Positions 45,101 to 56,520 of a stretch of 64,000 nt of DNA are shown here, piece by piece. Numbering within the stretch: the first letter of the stretch is position 1; each line of letters starts with the position of its first letter. The notes under the pieces were generated by a model. It saw only the letters and a program-made list of their open reading frames with translations, was not told the origin of the DNA and ran no database searches. The position numbers and the translations under genes are program-made. Source of the DNA: Glaciozyma antarctica PI12 (taxonomy: Eukaryota > Basidiomycota > Microbotryomycetes > Kriegeriales > Camptobasidiaceae); the NCBI GenBank assembly GCA_002917775.1, contig KZ627146.1, positions 77,107-141,106 of the forward strand, read 5' to 3'.

Positions 45101-46636
45101 CAAGAACGTCGAGCGAGCGCCGCCCCCGCCACGAGGGACCACAAACGTCGAACGAGCGCCGAGGACCTCGTCTTTTTCTCGAGCAGCAGCTCGTCGTCGA
45201 AGGTCGGAGGACGTGCGGGGAAGAAGGGGGACCGTTTCGGAGGGTCAGCGGTATTCGGAGGGTTTGGAGGAGCGTATCGAGAGGGCAGAGATGCGGGGGT
45301 TGCTGGGGCGGATGATAGCGACGGAGAGTTATTACTGGCGTTCCGAGGGCAGGGGTGCGCGGAGGAGGGTCGCTTGGGGCGGTTGATAGCGATGAGGAGT
45401 GATTGATTGGGTGCTTGGGTCGCTTGGTAGCTTTGGATCAGTTCAGTATTTAGCAGTGTTGTTGATTATTACATTCATACATTCGTACAAAGCCTTCGAG
45501 AGAGGTTCGTCCCAGACTTGAGAGAGATCGTCTTTGCGAAGGTGCGAAGCTGCGAGGACTTCGCTGTAGGGCTCTCGTCTCCACCGCCCCTCTTCGACCA
45601 CTACTTCCACTACCGCCTCCCTCTCGCTTCCACGCTCCTCGTCCCAATCACGTTCGTCTTCCCATCTCTCGCTCGCTGGCTCGCTCGCTAATCCCCGGAG
45701 CAGCGGAATCAGGCGCGCAGGATGGAGGATTCCGCGCGAGGGATCTGTAAGCTTCTTGTTTCAGCTTTGCTTGCGAGCAGTAGTCATGGGGATGCTGTTT
45801 TGCATTAACTATCGATACCGCGAGACGAGAGAGGCGACGAGAGGGATCCGTCGAAAGCCGAGCTAGAATGCACGAGCGAGATCCGAGAGATCACGAAAAC
45901 ATGGCGAAGTAGCCACGACGCGTCGATTGAGTGTATGTTCCACCTCTAATTGGAGTCGTAGATACGGCAGCAAGATCCTCGTGTCCCGTTTGTGTCCTGT
46001 CAAACACTGGGAGCGTGGCGTGAGGTTCGAAGAGAGACCTGAGCGCGATAGGGATCGGTGGAGCGACGCAGAGAGGCAGAAAATCCTGGATAATTGAAGA
46101 CTTGCACTGGAGCTGATCGCGGTGAGGAGCCGCTCGGAGAAGCAGTAGCGCCGCCCAGCGAAAGGAGAGTTAGGCCTGCCGAGCTCCTGTGGTAGAAGAC
46201 GTGGCCATATTCGGAGGAGGAGACCGAGAGGAGAGTAGCGGAGGAGAATGCGAGGTGGTGACCAGCGGAAGCAGTGCGTCAGCAGGGATCTTGAGGAAGG
46301 AGTTGGCGCTGGAGGGCATGCGGCGGCTCCGCTCGAGCGTGTCTGTTGGCCTACTCGATGGAAAGACACGGCGCGTTGCCAGCTTTGAGAGGTCGAGGAG
46401 GGTCGGAAGAGAGGAAAAGAGGTGCAGACTCGATCTTCTCTCTTTTGTTCTCCTGCCATTCATCGACCACGAAGCTTCCCCTACGGACGACGTGGACGAC
46501 TCTGAGCTTTACTCACCGTGAACTGGACCTTGAACGGCGACCTGGACCTGCTCTCCGTGCTTCCCGACGTCGAACAGGTACGCGGAGTCGCGTCAACTCA
46601 GCGTGCCTGAGCTGCTCTCACTCTCGTACCCACAGG
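45101..46636. other. Intergenic, no gene fixed
   Basis: Holds either the 3' end or a C-terminal extension of the 44031 gene (open to 45386, EERIERAEMRGLLGRM) and the upstream region of the F-box locus. A minus-strand open frame at 46170-46463 has no motif. Confidence 0.4.
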
Positions 46637-47686
46637 ATGGCCACCATCGCCTCGCTCTCTCCAGAGCTCCTTCTCAACGTTATGGATCAGACCTTTGAGC
46701 CCGAGTGCACCGACCTACGCAGCCCCAACTCGACATTCGCATCGTTACGCGCCTTCGCCCTCGTCGCCCGCGCATGGACCGCACCAGCGCAGCTCCTCCT
46801 CTGGCGACGCACGGAGCTCTACACGGAACATTCCGCGCAAGGCTGGCTCGCCGCTGGAGGATCTCGCAAGTTTGCCGTCGTCGGACTGAGGATTCGCTCG
46901 CCGTTCGCCATCCACATGGCAGGCTCTGGCCCCAGGCGCGGGGAACCGATTACTAGCCAAACGGCGCTGAAGGTCCTCAGATCCTGCAAGGGGTTGAGGT
47001 GCTTGAAAGTAATGAGACCGGGAATGGACCTCGTGCAGCTCCTTGGTGGCTCAAGCCTCGAAGGTAAGCTCACGTCGCTCCAGAGGGCTGCTCCTGCTAA
47101 GCAAACACCTGCAGGGCTCCGTGAGCTCACGATAGCGGAAGCCTCCGAATTCTCGTCCGAGTTCAAGCCTCCCTTCCACCTCGACTCCCTCACTTTACTC
47201 TCGGGCTGAATTCCCCTTCCCATCCTTCGCCCCATCTTCACCTCCTCCGCCAGCACTCTCACCTCCCTCAACCTCCCTCGCAACATTGCCCCGGACGGCC
47301 AAAGGCGCCTCACTGCACTCTTCCCGCTCTTCGCGCCGACGCTTCGCCACTTCACCATTCGCCTCGGCTGGACCGACATCGGCCCCCTCCTCCTACAATT
47401 CGACCTCACCTCCCTCACCCTCGATTTCAGCCTTCAAGCGGAAGAAGCTGTCCTCCTAGCGGCCTACACAAAGTCTCTCGACACGCTCATCGTCCTCTAC
47501 AACGGCCTCGAGTCGTTCGCGCCCAACTTTCGTCGCGAGGTGCTGGACAAGCCTGAGTTGCTGGCGTCGGTGAAGCAGCTCAAGATGGAGCGATTTATGG
47601 GAGGATCCTCGGCGGCGAACCAGCTCTGGATGGAGACGAATTGGGAGGCGGAGCTTGCGACGATGGGGGTTGAGCTCATTTTTTGA
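46637..47686 (+). pseudogene. F-box/LRR-like protein, copy 3, with one in-frame TGA
   Basis: MATIASLSPELLLNVMDQTF gives the F-box-like start, then LVARAWTAPAQLLLWRRTEL. An intron at 47064-47114 (GTAAGC to CTGCAG) joins LEG to LRELTIAEASEF. At 47207-47209 a TGA interrupts the frame after LTLLSG. The same frame then stays open for about 158 codons of clear LRR-like sequence (STLTSLNLPRNIAPDGQRRL, LRHFTIRLGW, FDLTSLTLDF) to a stop at 47684-47686. The long intact tail shows that the stop is either recent, an error, or read through. If translation ends at the TGA, a product with the F-box but without most LRRs would be made. Confidence 0.7.
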
Positions 47687-48323
47687 GAGTCAATGGGTGA
47701 GTCTTTCCCTGTCGTTTCTCCTTCTCAGGCTGATCATATTTCGCTCGAAGCTATTCTTTCTACGCAATGCACGAAGCTAGCTCGACCTGCGAGTTCCTGG
47801 CGTGCTTGCTCATTCTCGCTTCTCGCGTTCCTCCTCCAAGATGCACCGATCTACGGCGTCCAATCCTTCTCAGTGCAATATATTTTCATCTGCTCTCGTT
47901 GCACCTCTCGCTTGCTCTTGCTGTCAAAGTTGAGAAGAATCTCATTCCATTCCCCTCGCAGGCATCCCTCCGACCTTCGCCTCTTCACGCCAGTCCCTCG
48001 AGCTCCCGCGCCGCAGCCCTATCTTCCTGACCTTGTTAAGCGCCTTCCAAAACCCCTCGGGATCATCCACGGAGAAGCCAACCCTCCGCAAGAACCCCTT
48101 CGTCTCCAGCACGACGCTCTTCTTCCCTTTTTAAAATACACCACTCCGCCCGCTCAATCAGCTCTCACCAATAGTGATCGTCTCACAAAGTCTCTTGTTT
48201 TTTTAATATATATCCCACACTATCGCCCCCCGGTTCCCCCACTCGGTCCACCTCGGTCGCAGGGTAGATACTGCTCACTTCGTCCAAATCGATGTACCTC
48301 GTATGCAACGGGAGGAAGCGTTT
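47687..48323. other. Intergenic up to assembly gap
   Basis: No gene recognised. An AT-rich patch (tttttttaatatatat) lies at about 48198-48214. Confidence 0.5.
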
Positions 48324-48900
48324 NNNNNNNNNNNNNNNNNNNNNNNNNNNNNNNNNNNNNNNNNNNNNNNNNNNNNNNNNNNNNNNNNNNNNNNNNNNNN
48401 NNNNNNNNNNNNNNNNNNNNNNNNNNNNNNNNNNNNNNNNNNNNNNNNNNNNNNNNNNNNNNNNNNNNNNNNNNNNNNNNNNNNNNNNNNNNNNNNNNNN
48501 NNNNNNNNNNNNNNNNNNNNNNNNNNNNNNNNNNNNNNNNNNNNNNNNNNNNNNNNNNNNNNNNNNNNNNNNNNNNNNNNNNNNNNNNNNNNNNNNNNNN
48601 NNNNNNNNNNNNNNNNNNNNNNNNNNNNNNNNNNNNNNNNNNNNNNNNNNNNNNNNNNNNNNNNNNNNNNNNNNNNNNNNNNNNNNNNNNNNNNNNNNNN
48701 NNNNNNNNNNNNNNNNNNNNNNNNNNNNNNNNNNNNNNNNNNNNNNNNNNNNNNNNNNNNNNNNNNNNNNNNNNNNNNNNNNNNNNNNNNNNNNNNNNNN
48801 NNNNNNNNNNNNNNNNNNNNNNNNNNNNNNNNNNNNNNNNNNNNNNNNNNNNNNNNNNNNNNNNNNNNNNNNNNNNNNNNNNNNNNNNNNNNNNNNNNNN
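48324..48900. other. Assembly gap
   Basis: 577 N, with single N at 48969 and 48989 after it. A repeat also found beside the terminal gap lies 250 bp downstream. Confidence 0.99.
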
Positions 48901-49720
48901 CAAAAAGAAGATGTAGCGTCCGCCAGTCTCGATCTGGCGACCTTTGGGTGGCAATTTAATATGGGCCCNACGAGATTCCAACTTCTCCNGGATGCTGACA
49001 ATGAGACGATCCCCATGTCCTTGCCAGCGAGGACTCCGAGGACGCCGTTCCAGTGTTAAGGGAGCGATGTCGATTCAACCGTGTGCTTTTTTCTCGAGTG
49101 TGTGCTTCACAACAGAAGGAGATATAAGTATAAGAGTCGTTCCGGCCAACAGAGGCCGCGCCAATTCCTGGCGTCACCCTTCGCAACCTCGCTAGCGAGA
49201 CTGTTTTGTTCGCAGCCAGCCGCTTCGCAGCTTCTCCGCTCTGCTCCTTTGCGATCACTTAATTGGATTAACTGGAGAATCCGCACTTCGATTCCTAGGG
49301 TCTCGCCCTCGTTCTGTTTCTTCCTGCCACCTCGCACCCTCTCTCGCATCCCTCCTCCGCCTGCGGCACCGTCTCCACTTCCCCACTTTCTGCTTAACCC
49401 TGATGCAGCGCGCTCCTCCGACTTGCTTCAGCGCTGTGTTCCGACCTAAAAGCCGCTCTAAGCGGTTCGACGTTGGCCCTCGCTTCTCTCGCAAGGCAGT
49501 CCGAACGGCCCCTCCAGCTCGCCTGCGAAGCTGCCCTGGGCGGGCTTTCCAACCGCCTCACGCCGTGCCAGTCATAGCAGAAAAACGAGAGCAGGTAAAC
49601 TCGAGCATCGCAGAAGACCGAGGCTGCACCGCCAGCTCATTCAATCCACAGCCTCGCCCATCCTCGACATCTCAATCCATCTCGCATTCAAGCCTCCTTA
49701 GCGTACACTCAAAAGCTCCC
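48901..49720. other. Intergenic, contains dispersed repeat copy A
   Basis: No gene recognised apart from the repeat at 49153-49229. Contains the 3' region of TAF12 at its right end. Confidence 0.5.
49153..49229 (+). repeat. Dispersed repeat, copy A
   Basis: About 75 bases nearly identical, in reverse orientation, to 63172-63253. The shared core includes the palindrome CTCGCTAGCGAG. Copy A has small indels relative to copy B (AATTCCTGG against AATCCTCCTTCCTGG). Nature unknown; possibly the edge of a larger repeat lost in the gaps. Confidence 0.8.
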
Positions 49721-50439
49721 TCAACGCCTCTTCCCCGCCTCCTTGACCGCCGCCACTCGCCCCGCGTACCCAGGCGGCAAGTTCAATCGACGACTCTGGC
49801 TCTGGCGCGTCTCCTCGGCCTGGAAGCCTGGGATACGCATGCCGTAGCTCCGTTCTGCACGCGGAGGTCAGCGCTGCGGTCGAGGAAATGGGGGAGAGGG
49901 ACGTACCGAGGTGGAGAGCGAGGTCCTTGACTTCGAGACGATCCGACTTGCGGTGCTTCGCGAGCTGGCAGCCGAAGCGAGTAATCGAGTCGATAAACTC
50001 ATCCGCAATCTCCAGCAGCAACTGCATCGCACGTCAGCTCCCTCCCCACACCAAGTCCGAAAGAGGAAGTACTCACATCCTCGACTTCATCATTCAGCCT
50101 CTCCTCGGGATCGACGCTCTCCACCAGCTCCCTAATCTTCCTCTTGCTGGCCGTCCGCCCTTTCGAATCCTCCCTCATATCCTTCCCCACCCCCTGCATC
50201 TCCAACTTCTTCTCGCCCCTCGCCCCGAGCGCATCCGCCACATGCCCCGCCTCAAATCCCGGGTGCTTCGTGATCGCGGGCGTGCTGACGACGGGAGAGT
50301 TGGCGAGTCCACTCGAGAGGGTCGGTCGAGGAGCGGGGAAGGGTTCGGGTGCGGGAGTGGGCATGTTGAGTTGACCGGGGATGTGGAGGGCGGGTCCGCT
50401 CGACGAGAGGGCGAGGAAGGGGGTCGAGGATTGGGCGTT

Positions 50440-50478
<39 letters not shown>

Positions 50479-51124
50479 CTGATGCTGTTGCTGCTGTTGG
50501 GCGTTGATGAGCGCCTGCGCCTGAGCTTGAGCGTTTGCGAGGACGTTCTGCGACGTGTTCTGCTGCTGACTCGCTTGGTCGGCCACTTGCTTCTTCGTCA
50601 ACTTCTTGCCCGGCAGTTGTTGCGCTCCCTTCTTGGCGTTCGGGTCGAGAGGAGTTCCAGCGACGGGGGAGGGAACGGAGCCGGGGAGGGATTGGGCGCC
50701 GAGGGCGGGAGACGCGCGCAGGCCGGCGGCGTTGACGAGAGGCTGAGGAGCGAGGCCGTTCTGAGGGAACTGACCCGCCGGCGACCCCGTTCGGTACCCT
50801 CCTGCGCCACCTCCGTTCTGCGCTGCGATCTTGGCGGCGCGGTCCTGCATTGCCTGCCGCTGAGCCGCCTGAAGCTCCATCGTCATCCCCGCTCCTCCTC
50901 CGGTCGCATCGGTACCCATTCGCGCCTGCGTGTCCATGAGGAGCTTGACGACGCGAGAGAGGTTCGACTTGGCCGACTCGAGCTCGGACTGGAACTTGAG
51001 GCGCTGCTCGGCAGTGATGTCCTGGCGTTCGAGGAGGAGGGTGATGTTGTGAACGCGAGCTTGGAGGGTGTGAATCGCCTGCGCGGCGGTCTGCTGCGTG
51101 CCAGCGTTGGCTTGAGACGGCGGT

Positions 51125-51156
<32 letters not shown>

Positions 51157-51581
51157 TTGCTGGGCGGCGACGAGGGCGGCTTGATGCTGCTGTAGCTGCA
51201 GTGCCTGCTGAGGGTTGTAGGCGGATGGGACGCTCGTCTGGTGGTTCTGGTTCTGAGCTGCGTCGTTGTCGTCTCGTCAGCTCACATTATCTCAGCGTAT
51301 ACGTCCCTGCAAGCAACTCACGATTTCCCAGAGCAACCGCAACCTTGAGCTGAGCCATCTGCTCCCCGTTCAGGCGCTGGTTCGTCGCGAGGACCATGAC
51401 TTGCGAGAGAAGAGGGCTCTTTGTCGGAAGGCCGTTCGGACCGGGAGGGAAGAGGATGCTCTGGAGATGGGCGAGACCGGCCTGGTGGCTGCCGACGAGA
51501 TGGGGAGGGAAGAGGTGGGCGATGAGCTGATCGAGGGCTTGCTGGTTCGGTTGCTGCTGTTGAGGCTGCTGAGGCTGCTGG

Positions 51582-51625
<44 letters not shown>

Positions 51626-51977
51626 TTGTTGCTGCTGCTGCTATCGAAAAGGGTTAGCTCTCCCTCCCGTCTCGCAGAGCGAGCAACAAATGCACCATTC
51701 GCTGCTGCATGAGCAGCTGCTGGGCATGCTCCAGCTGCTGCTGCGTCCCAGCGTTGAGCTGCTGAGGCGGTTGCTGCAGTTGCGGTCTCCCCTGGGCAGC
51801 GCACCAGTCCTGGACCACCTGCGAGGTCACCTCCCCGCCCGTCTGCAGTCGCACTTGACGGATGTGTTCCTGGAGGTTGGCGAGCTGCTGAGGGTTGAGC
51901 TGGGAAGTCATGGCCTGAATGCTTTGAGCTGGAGCGGCGGCTTGTGGCGGCGGCCCAGAGCGTTGACGAGGGGGCAT
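49721..51977 (-). CDS. TAF12: TFIID/SAGA subunit TAF12, glutamine-rich
   Basis: Histone-fold subunit shared by TFIID and SAGA; pairs with TAF4 or Ada1. The C-terminal histone fold is unmistakable: [58 protein letters not shown], then NYGMRIPGF. It is split by introns near 50080-50025 and 49905-49860. About 600 residues precede it, starting [20 protein letters not shown], with long polyglutamine stretches and a helical middle ([20 protein letters not shown]). An intron at about 51690-51640 lies just before a polyQ exon. The stop is at 49721 after EAGKRR. The glutamine-rich N-terminus is usual for fungal TAF12, though its length here is at the long end. Confidence 0.9.
50441..50499. repeat. CAG/CTG repeat encoding polyQ (TAF12)
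   Basis: Mostly CTG triplets on the plus strand with TTG and one ATG interruption, coding for Gln on the minus strand with one His. Confidence 0.9.
51124..51162. repeat. CAG/CTG repeat encoding polyQ (TAF12)
   Basis: Second CTG/TTG triplet tract within the TAF12 coding region. Confidence 0.9.
51581..51642. repeat. CAG/CTG repeat encoding polyQ (TAF12)
   Basis: Longest CTG tract, starting at an exon edge right after the intron acceptor. Its 5' boundary on the minus strand (TAG then CAG CAG) makes alternative acceptor choice easy. Confidence 0.9.
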
Positions 51978-52686
51978 GGTCGGGCGAGGACGAGAGTGAG
52001 GAGGAGGGGGCGGTCGTTCGAGCTGTGGGGGGCTCTTGTCAACTTGAGATCGGCACCGAGTGGACCAAGATCTTACCTAGCTAGTTCAGCAGCACTGGGG
52101 CTACGCCTTTGGTCGTCGTTCGCGAGAGGTCTGCAACCTGAGAGCAACAGCACACGAGCACAAGGTCAGCTCTCGAGTTCCCCTCCGCCCGTCCTGCCTG
52201 GTCACCGCCAGTCCTTCCCAAGAAGCAGTCACTCACCCCTGTGGTTAAAGGGATCCCTGTTGTGTGCGCACGCGACCCGGTCGATCTACGCGGATGGAAG
52301 GTGGTCGTCCAGAGGCTTGCTGGCGGCGAATCGATCGGGAGTTGGACGAGGTTCTTCCTGCTGTACTGGGCGAGGTAGGCGAGGGCGGAAGGACTGGCGA
52401 GGGAGGTCGGAGGGTGTGGGGAGAGGGAGGAAGGCGAAGGCTGCTGCATGCGCACCAAGTCGACGCCCGCCTGCCACGCTCTCTCGTCTACCACTCGCTC
52501 GGAACTGCTCTTTCTTTGCGTACAATCTCTCTGAGTATCACAGGACCTCCAGCTGAGGCCGCTCTACCGACCAACTCCGCCCAAGTCCCACCAACGCTCG
52601 TCGAGTCCTTGTTGACGCCGCAAGTTTGCTGGTCTGCTCGTTCCTGCTCCCTGCTCGGCACTTGCTAACGACGACGACCTCCAGAA
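51978..52686. promoter_or_regulatory. Divergent promoter region, TAF12 / MYND gene
   Basis: About 700 bases between two divergently transcribed genes. Must hold both promoters. No specific motif is claimed; open frames inside are shadows. Confidence 0.5.
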
Positions 52687-53356
52687 ATGCCCTGTCCACC
52701 TATCTCTACCGACGCATCACCAACCGCACCGCCCCCGGAGCAAGTCTGCACCTTCTGTCTCCAACGACGTTCGTCCCTCCTCCTCTCCCTCCCACACTCC
52801 TCACTAACTCCCTCCCAGCTTCCCCTCTCTCATCCCGCATGCCCTGCTGTGCGAAATGCCAATCCGCCGGCCTTCAAGTCCCCTACTGCACTCGGTCCGT
52901 CCTTCCTCTCCCCCTCCTCTCGCTCCTAACCCGCATTCTAGAGCCTGCCAACTCGCGCACCACAAGCTACACAAACCCTCCTGCGGTAAACCCGTTCCTC
53001 CACCATTCTCCCCTCCGCCACTTCTAGCGACTCACGAAGCCTTCTACGCGACTTTCTCCCCTCGTCCTTCCTTCCTCTACTTCCCCTCCTCCCTCCCGCC
53101 AATCCCCATCCACCTGTCCCCCAGCACAACCCCCCTCATCTCCCTCCTCCGCCTCACCTCCTCCCGCGGCTCCCACCTCGCTACAACATTGCTCTACTCG
53201 CTCCTCGCCGAAGGCGTTCAAGCCAGCGGAGGCACGGAAGAGAGGTTGTTGGAGCAACTGGAGGAGGAGTATGGGATTGATGTGGTGGAAATGGTGAGGA
53301 GGGATGAGGAGCCGGAGGAGGGGGAGTTGATGGAGGAGCTTGGTGGAGGAGCTTAA
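52687..53356 (+). CDS. MYND-type zinc finger protein
   Basis: Exons 52687-52768, 52819-52894 and 52942-53356 join to 190 aa. The zinc ligands are spread over all three exons: VCTFC, then MPCCAKCQ, then YCTRACQLAHHKLHKPSC, the C-x2-C ... C-x2-C ... C-x3-C-x7-H-x3-C layout of MYND. Donors are GTTCGT and GTCCGT, unusual at position 3 but seen repeatedly in this window. After the finger comes a helical domain (HEAFYATFSPRPSFLYFP, LLRLTSSRGSHLATTLLYSL) and an acidic end EEGELMEELGGGA. MYND fingers bind proline-rich peptides; the partner is unknown. Confidence 0.82.
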
Positions 53357-53607
53357 TCTTGGATTGTTGTGTGAGTGGCTCGCTGCGACTTAGTGGGATG
53401 GGGCTGACGCTGTCCGTGTGCGCGCAGTAGAGTGGCAGATGGAGGAAGCGGAGAGATCACGATAGCATCAGGAGTAGCTCGCGAACGCAATCGAACCGCG
53501 AAAGAACACTTTTCGCTCCCTCTCCCACTCGATCGCGATCCCAAAATGAGAAAACGCACGACACCAGGTCGTCTAAAAAATTCGAAACCCGCCTACAACA
53601 AGACTTT

Positions 53608-55786
53608 CTAAACGCCCATCGCGCAACTCAGTTCGTCCCCTCCCACCGAGCCGCTCGCCCAGATGTTGAGCGCACGCCAATGCATCCACACCGCAACCAC
53701 GATCGCCGCTGTACCAACCCATCAGCTCCCATCTACTACACTGCAAGAGAAGCGACTAACCATGCCAGAGCTGGTGAGAAGCGAAGAGGTTGTCCCAGCG
53801 ACCCGGTCTGCGAAACGTCAGCTCGGGTGCGAGAGGTGAGAAGGGAGAGGACGCACGACATCATTTCGGGGAACTGGTTCGCGTAGAATGATAGGCCGAT
53901 GAGGTACGCCATGACAGATGGAACGACGGGCACTGCGAAGGCGTTCGTCAGCCTTCTGAGCGCTGCGGGGGGAGGAAAGGACGTACTGAAGAAGGAAACG
54001 ACGTGCTTGACGCCGTACAGAACTGCCATATGCGCCATGGGGAGTAGTGCGCTGAGGCCAAGGCCGACGAAGAAGGAGATGCGCCACATCTTGTACTTGC
54101 GTTGATTGAACCACGGTTTCTGCGCGCGGAACGTCGTCAGCCCTCTTCCTCGACTAAGCGACGCAGAACGTACCCATGGGAGGATCATCCCCAAGATCCC
54201 GAGTACGGCACTAAACGCTATATAGCCTCCCGCGAGTTCCATGCGGCAGTAAAAGCCATAGTACTGCCCTCACCGCATCAGCTCTCCTCGTCAACCGCGC
54301 CAGGAGGAAACGCACCTCCATCCCCATCACACTCGCAGCAATCAGCGCGCTAATCCCGACGTAATCCACACACGCCGCCCCCCTATGCCACCCGCCCGTC
54401 GCGCACCCGCTGAGGAGGTGCCACGCCGCGGAACAGATGAGGCACTTCATCGCTGCTACGACGAACGCGATCGCGGTGGCGGTATCGGCGGGGTGGGTAT
54501 TGGGAAGTGAGTGGGGAGAGTCGGGGAGGAGGAAGATAAGGAGGTAGATGAGGGAGAGGAAGCCGAGGAGGTGGGATTGAATATTGACTGCGTTGCGACG
54601 TAGTTAGCTGGTGAACGGGGAGGAGGGAGGAGAAGCGCGTACTGGTCTCGTTGTGCCACTCGAAAGCGGAGCGAAGGAGGACGCCCCAGCGCTCGATAGC
54701 GATGTAGCGGTACCCGCTGAGAATATGCTCGTTATTCCTCCACTCGTGCGGTAGTTCCTCGTACCGCAACAACCTCTTCCTCCCCCCCTCCAGCGCAGCG
54801 TGATACATCCTGCTCGCCTCGTCGAACGCCGCGTGCGTGAGCTCCGTCGCCTCTTCGCGGAGGTGCGCGACTCCCGCTTGCAGCGCATCAGTCGTCTCGG
54901 TTCCGAGGGCGAGAAGGGCGAGAGTCGAGGAGGAGAGGGAGAGGGAGAGTCGTTCCGACTCGGCGGAGAAGTAGTCACGGAGGGCGTGGAGGGGAAGAGG
55001 AGGGGTGGGGAGGGGGAGGGAAGGCATGGAGGGGATCGAAGCGGCCGTGAGGTGCGTGAGTAGCTCTTGTAGGCTGCTAAGCTCTGACGAGACGCGCGAA
55101 AGAAGAGCGTTGGCCGAGGTCGTGGCGGAGCGTTTTGAGTTGTCGAGGCGGGCGCGGAGGTCAAATTGTGGGAGCTGAGGGAAGGAGGGGAGGGGGTGGT
55201 CCTGGAGGAAGTGGTCGAGGGCCAATCGAGCATCCGGGGAAAGCTGAAAGGAGAGTGCGGGGGTCGAGGAGGGGAGGGCGGAGAGGGAGGGGAGCTCAGC
55301 GCGAACTGCAGTGAGGAATCCCGAGGCGGTCTGAATGAACTGCTCGAGGGTGCTGATGGCGGCCTTGGCTTCCTCGTTGACTGTGCTCACAGACGGCGGA
55401 GTGACGCTCCTTCCCTTCCCCTTCCTGCTCTTTCGCTCGACGACCTCCCATTCCTCCCCATCATCCTCGGCACCCCCATCGCTCTCGCTCTCCTCCACCA
55501 ACGCCTTCAACGCTCTTACACCCTCCTCCGCTTCCTCCAGTCGTCCCAAAAGGTACTCCTTCAAGCTCCACAGTGCTCCAGGGATCGACCCGGAGAGATC
55601 AAGCGATTCGAGGAGGTACGAGCCGTATTCGAGTGAACTGATGGTGGGTTGGCGGGCGGCCGGATAGCAGGAGGAGGAGCGGGTTCGAACGACACGTGGG
55701 GATGGACTGCGAGAGGTCGAGGCGGTGGAGGAGGAGCGTTCCGTGTGCCGGCGGCGGAGGGTAGGGGAGGAAGAGTGGGATGACAT
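53608..55786 (-). CDS. PAQR / Izh-type (adiponectin-receptor, hemolysin-III family) membrane protein
   Basis: Seven-pass membrane protein of the PAQR family, in fungi linked to zinc and sterol/sphingolipid homeostasis (Izh proteins). A long cytosolic N-terminus (about 350 residues, Ser-rich, with helices such as LEQFIQTASGFLTAVRAEL) precedes the core, as in yeast Izh3. Core motifs: RYEELPHEWRNNEHILSGYR, NIQSHLLGFLSLIYLLIF, SAAWHLLSGC, DYVGISALIAASVMGMEYYG, KMWRISFFVGLGLSALLP, SVMAYLIGLSFYANQFPE and the C-terminal RPGRWDNLFASHQLWH. The His and Asp residues proposed to bind zinc in PAQR proteins are in place. Start ATG 55786 (MSSHSSSPTLRRRH); the frame continues upstream but without an ATG. The end is after WASGSVGGDELSCAMGV at 53608. 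Confidence 0.88.
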
Positions 55787-56520
55787 GGCTGAGTGGAGGG
55801 GCGCCGTCTGCAGAGGAGGAGCGGTGGAGTCAGTAGAGGTTCCTAGCAAGAGCCTTTGAACGTTGAGCGTGTCTCCATCCACCCACCACCCAGACGGCGG
55901 AAGGAGCCAACGTGCTTCCGGCTCCCTGTCGACCCACGATCAACGAGGCCGTTGGCGCCACTCGGCAAGGAGCACAGACTCGCACTGCCCCCAGTCAGCC
56001 TGTTCTACCGTCCTCTGAACAGGACTGACAAGAGCCTCCAGCCTAGAGAACTCGCCGCACAGAACGTCCGCTGTCATCAACAGGGCCCGCACGTTATTTC
56101 CTCCCTCTAACTCTCCGCACCCGCCCACTCCTCCTTCTCCACCCTCTGCACGTCCTCACACCTCCGCTACCGACCGGGAGACTCACCAGAAAACGCCAAC
56201 GGGAATCGTGCTCGGTCGCCGCGAGATGGTAGCCGATCGGTTCGAGTGGAGCGGTTGAGGAAGGAGGAAGAGCGGCGGCGGGGTCTAGGGAGGGACGAGG
56301 GCCGATCTACGAGTTGTGTGGTGTCGTTGCGTCGTGGTGGGAAGAAGGACTTGGGCCGACGAAAAAGCGCTAAGTCGCCGGGATGCGTTTCGGCTGGAGA
56401 GCTCTCGTCTTGCTGAACAAGCTCCGTCTCGTAGACCTCTGCTCCGAAAGTAGAGGAAGTACTGAATATATTAATCAACACGCCCAAAAACTTGCGGCGA
56501 AAAGCGACCCCAGCGGGCCT
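55787..56520. other. Intergenic, PAQR upstream region and AOX 3' end
   Basis: No gene recognised. Contains the putative PAQR promoter. Confidence 0.5.

Noticed and set aside
49153-49229. Calling the inverted repeat pair an LTR or other virus-like element
   Set aside because: No coding parts or terminal structure are visible; only a 75-bp shared segment next to gaps.
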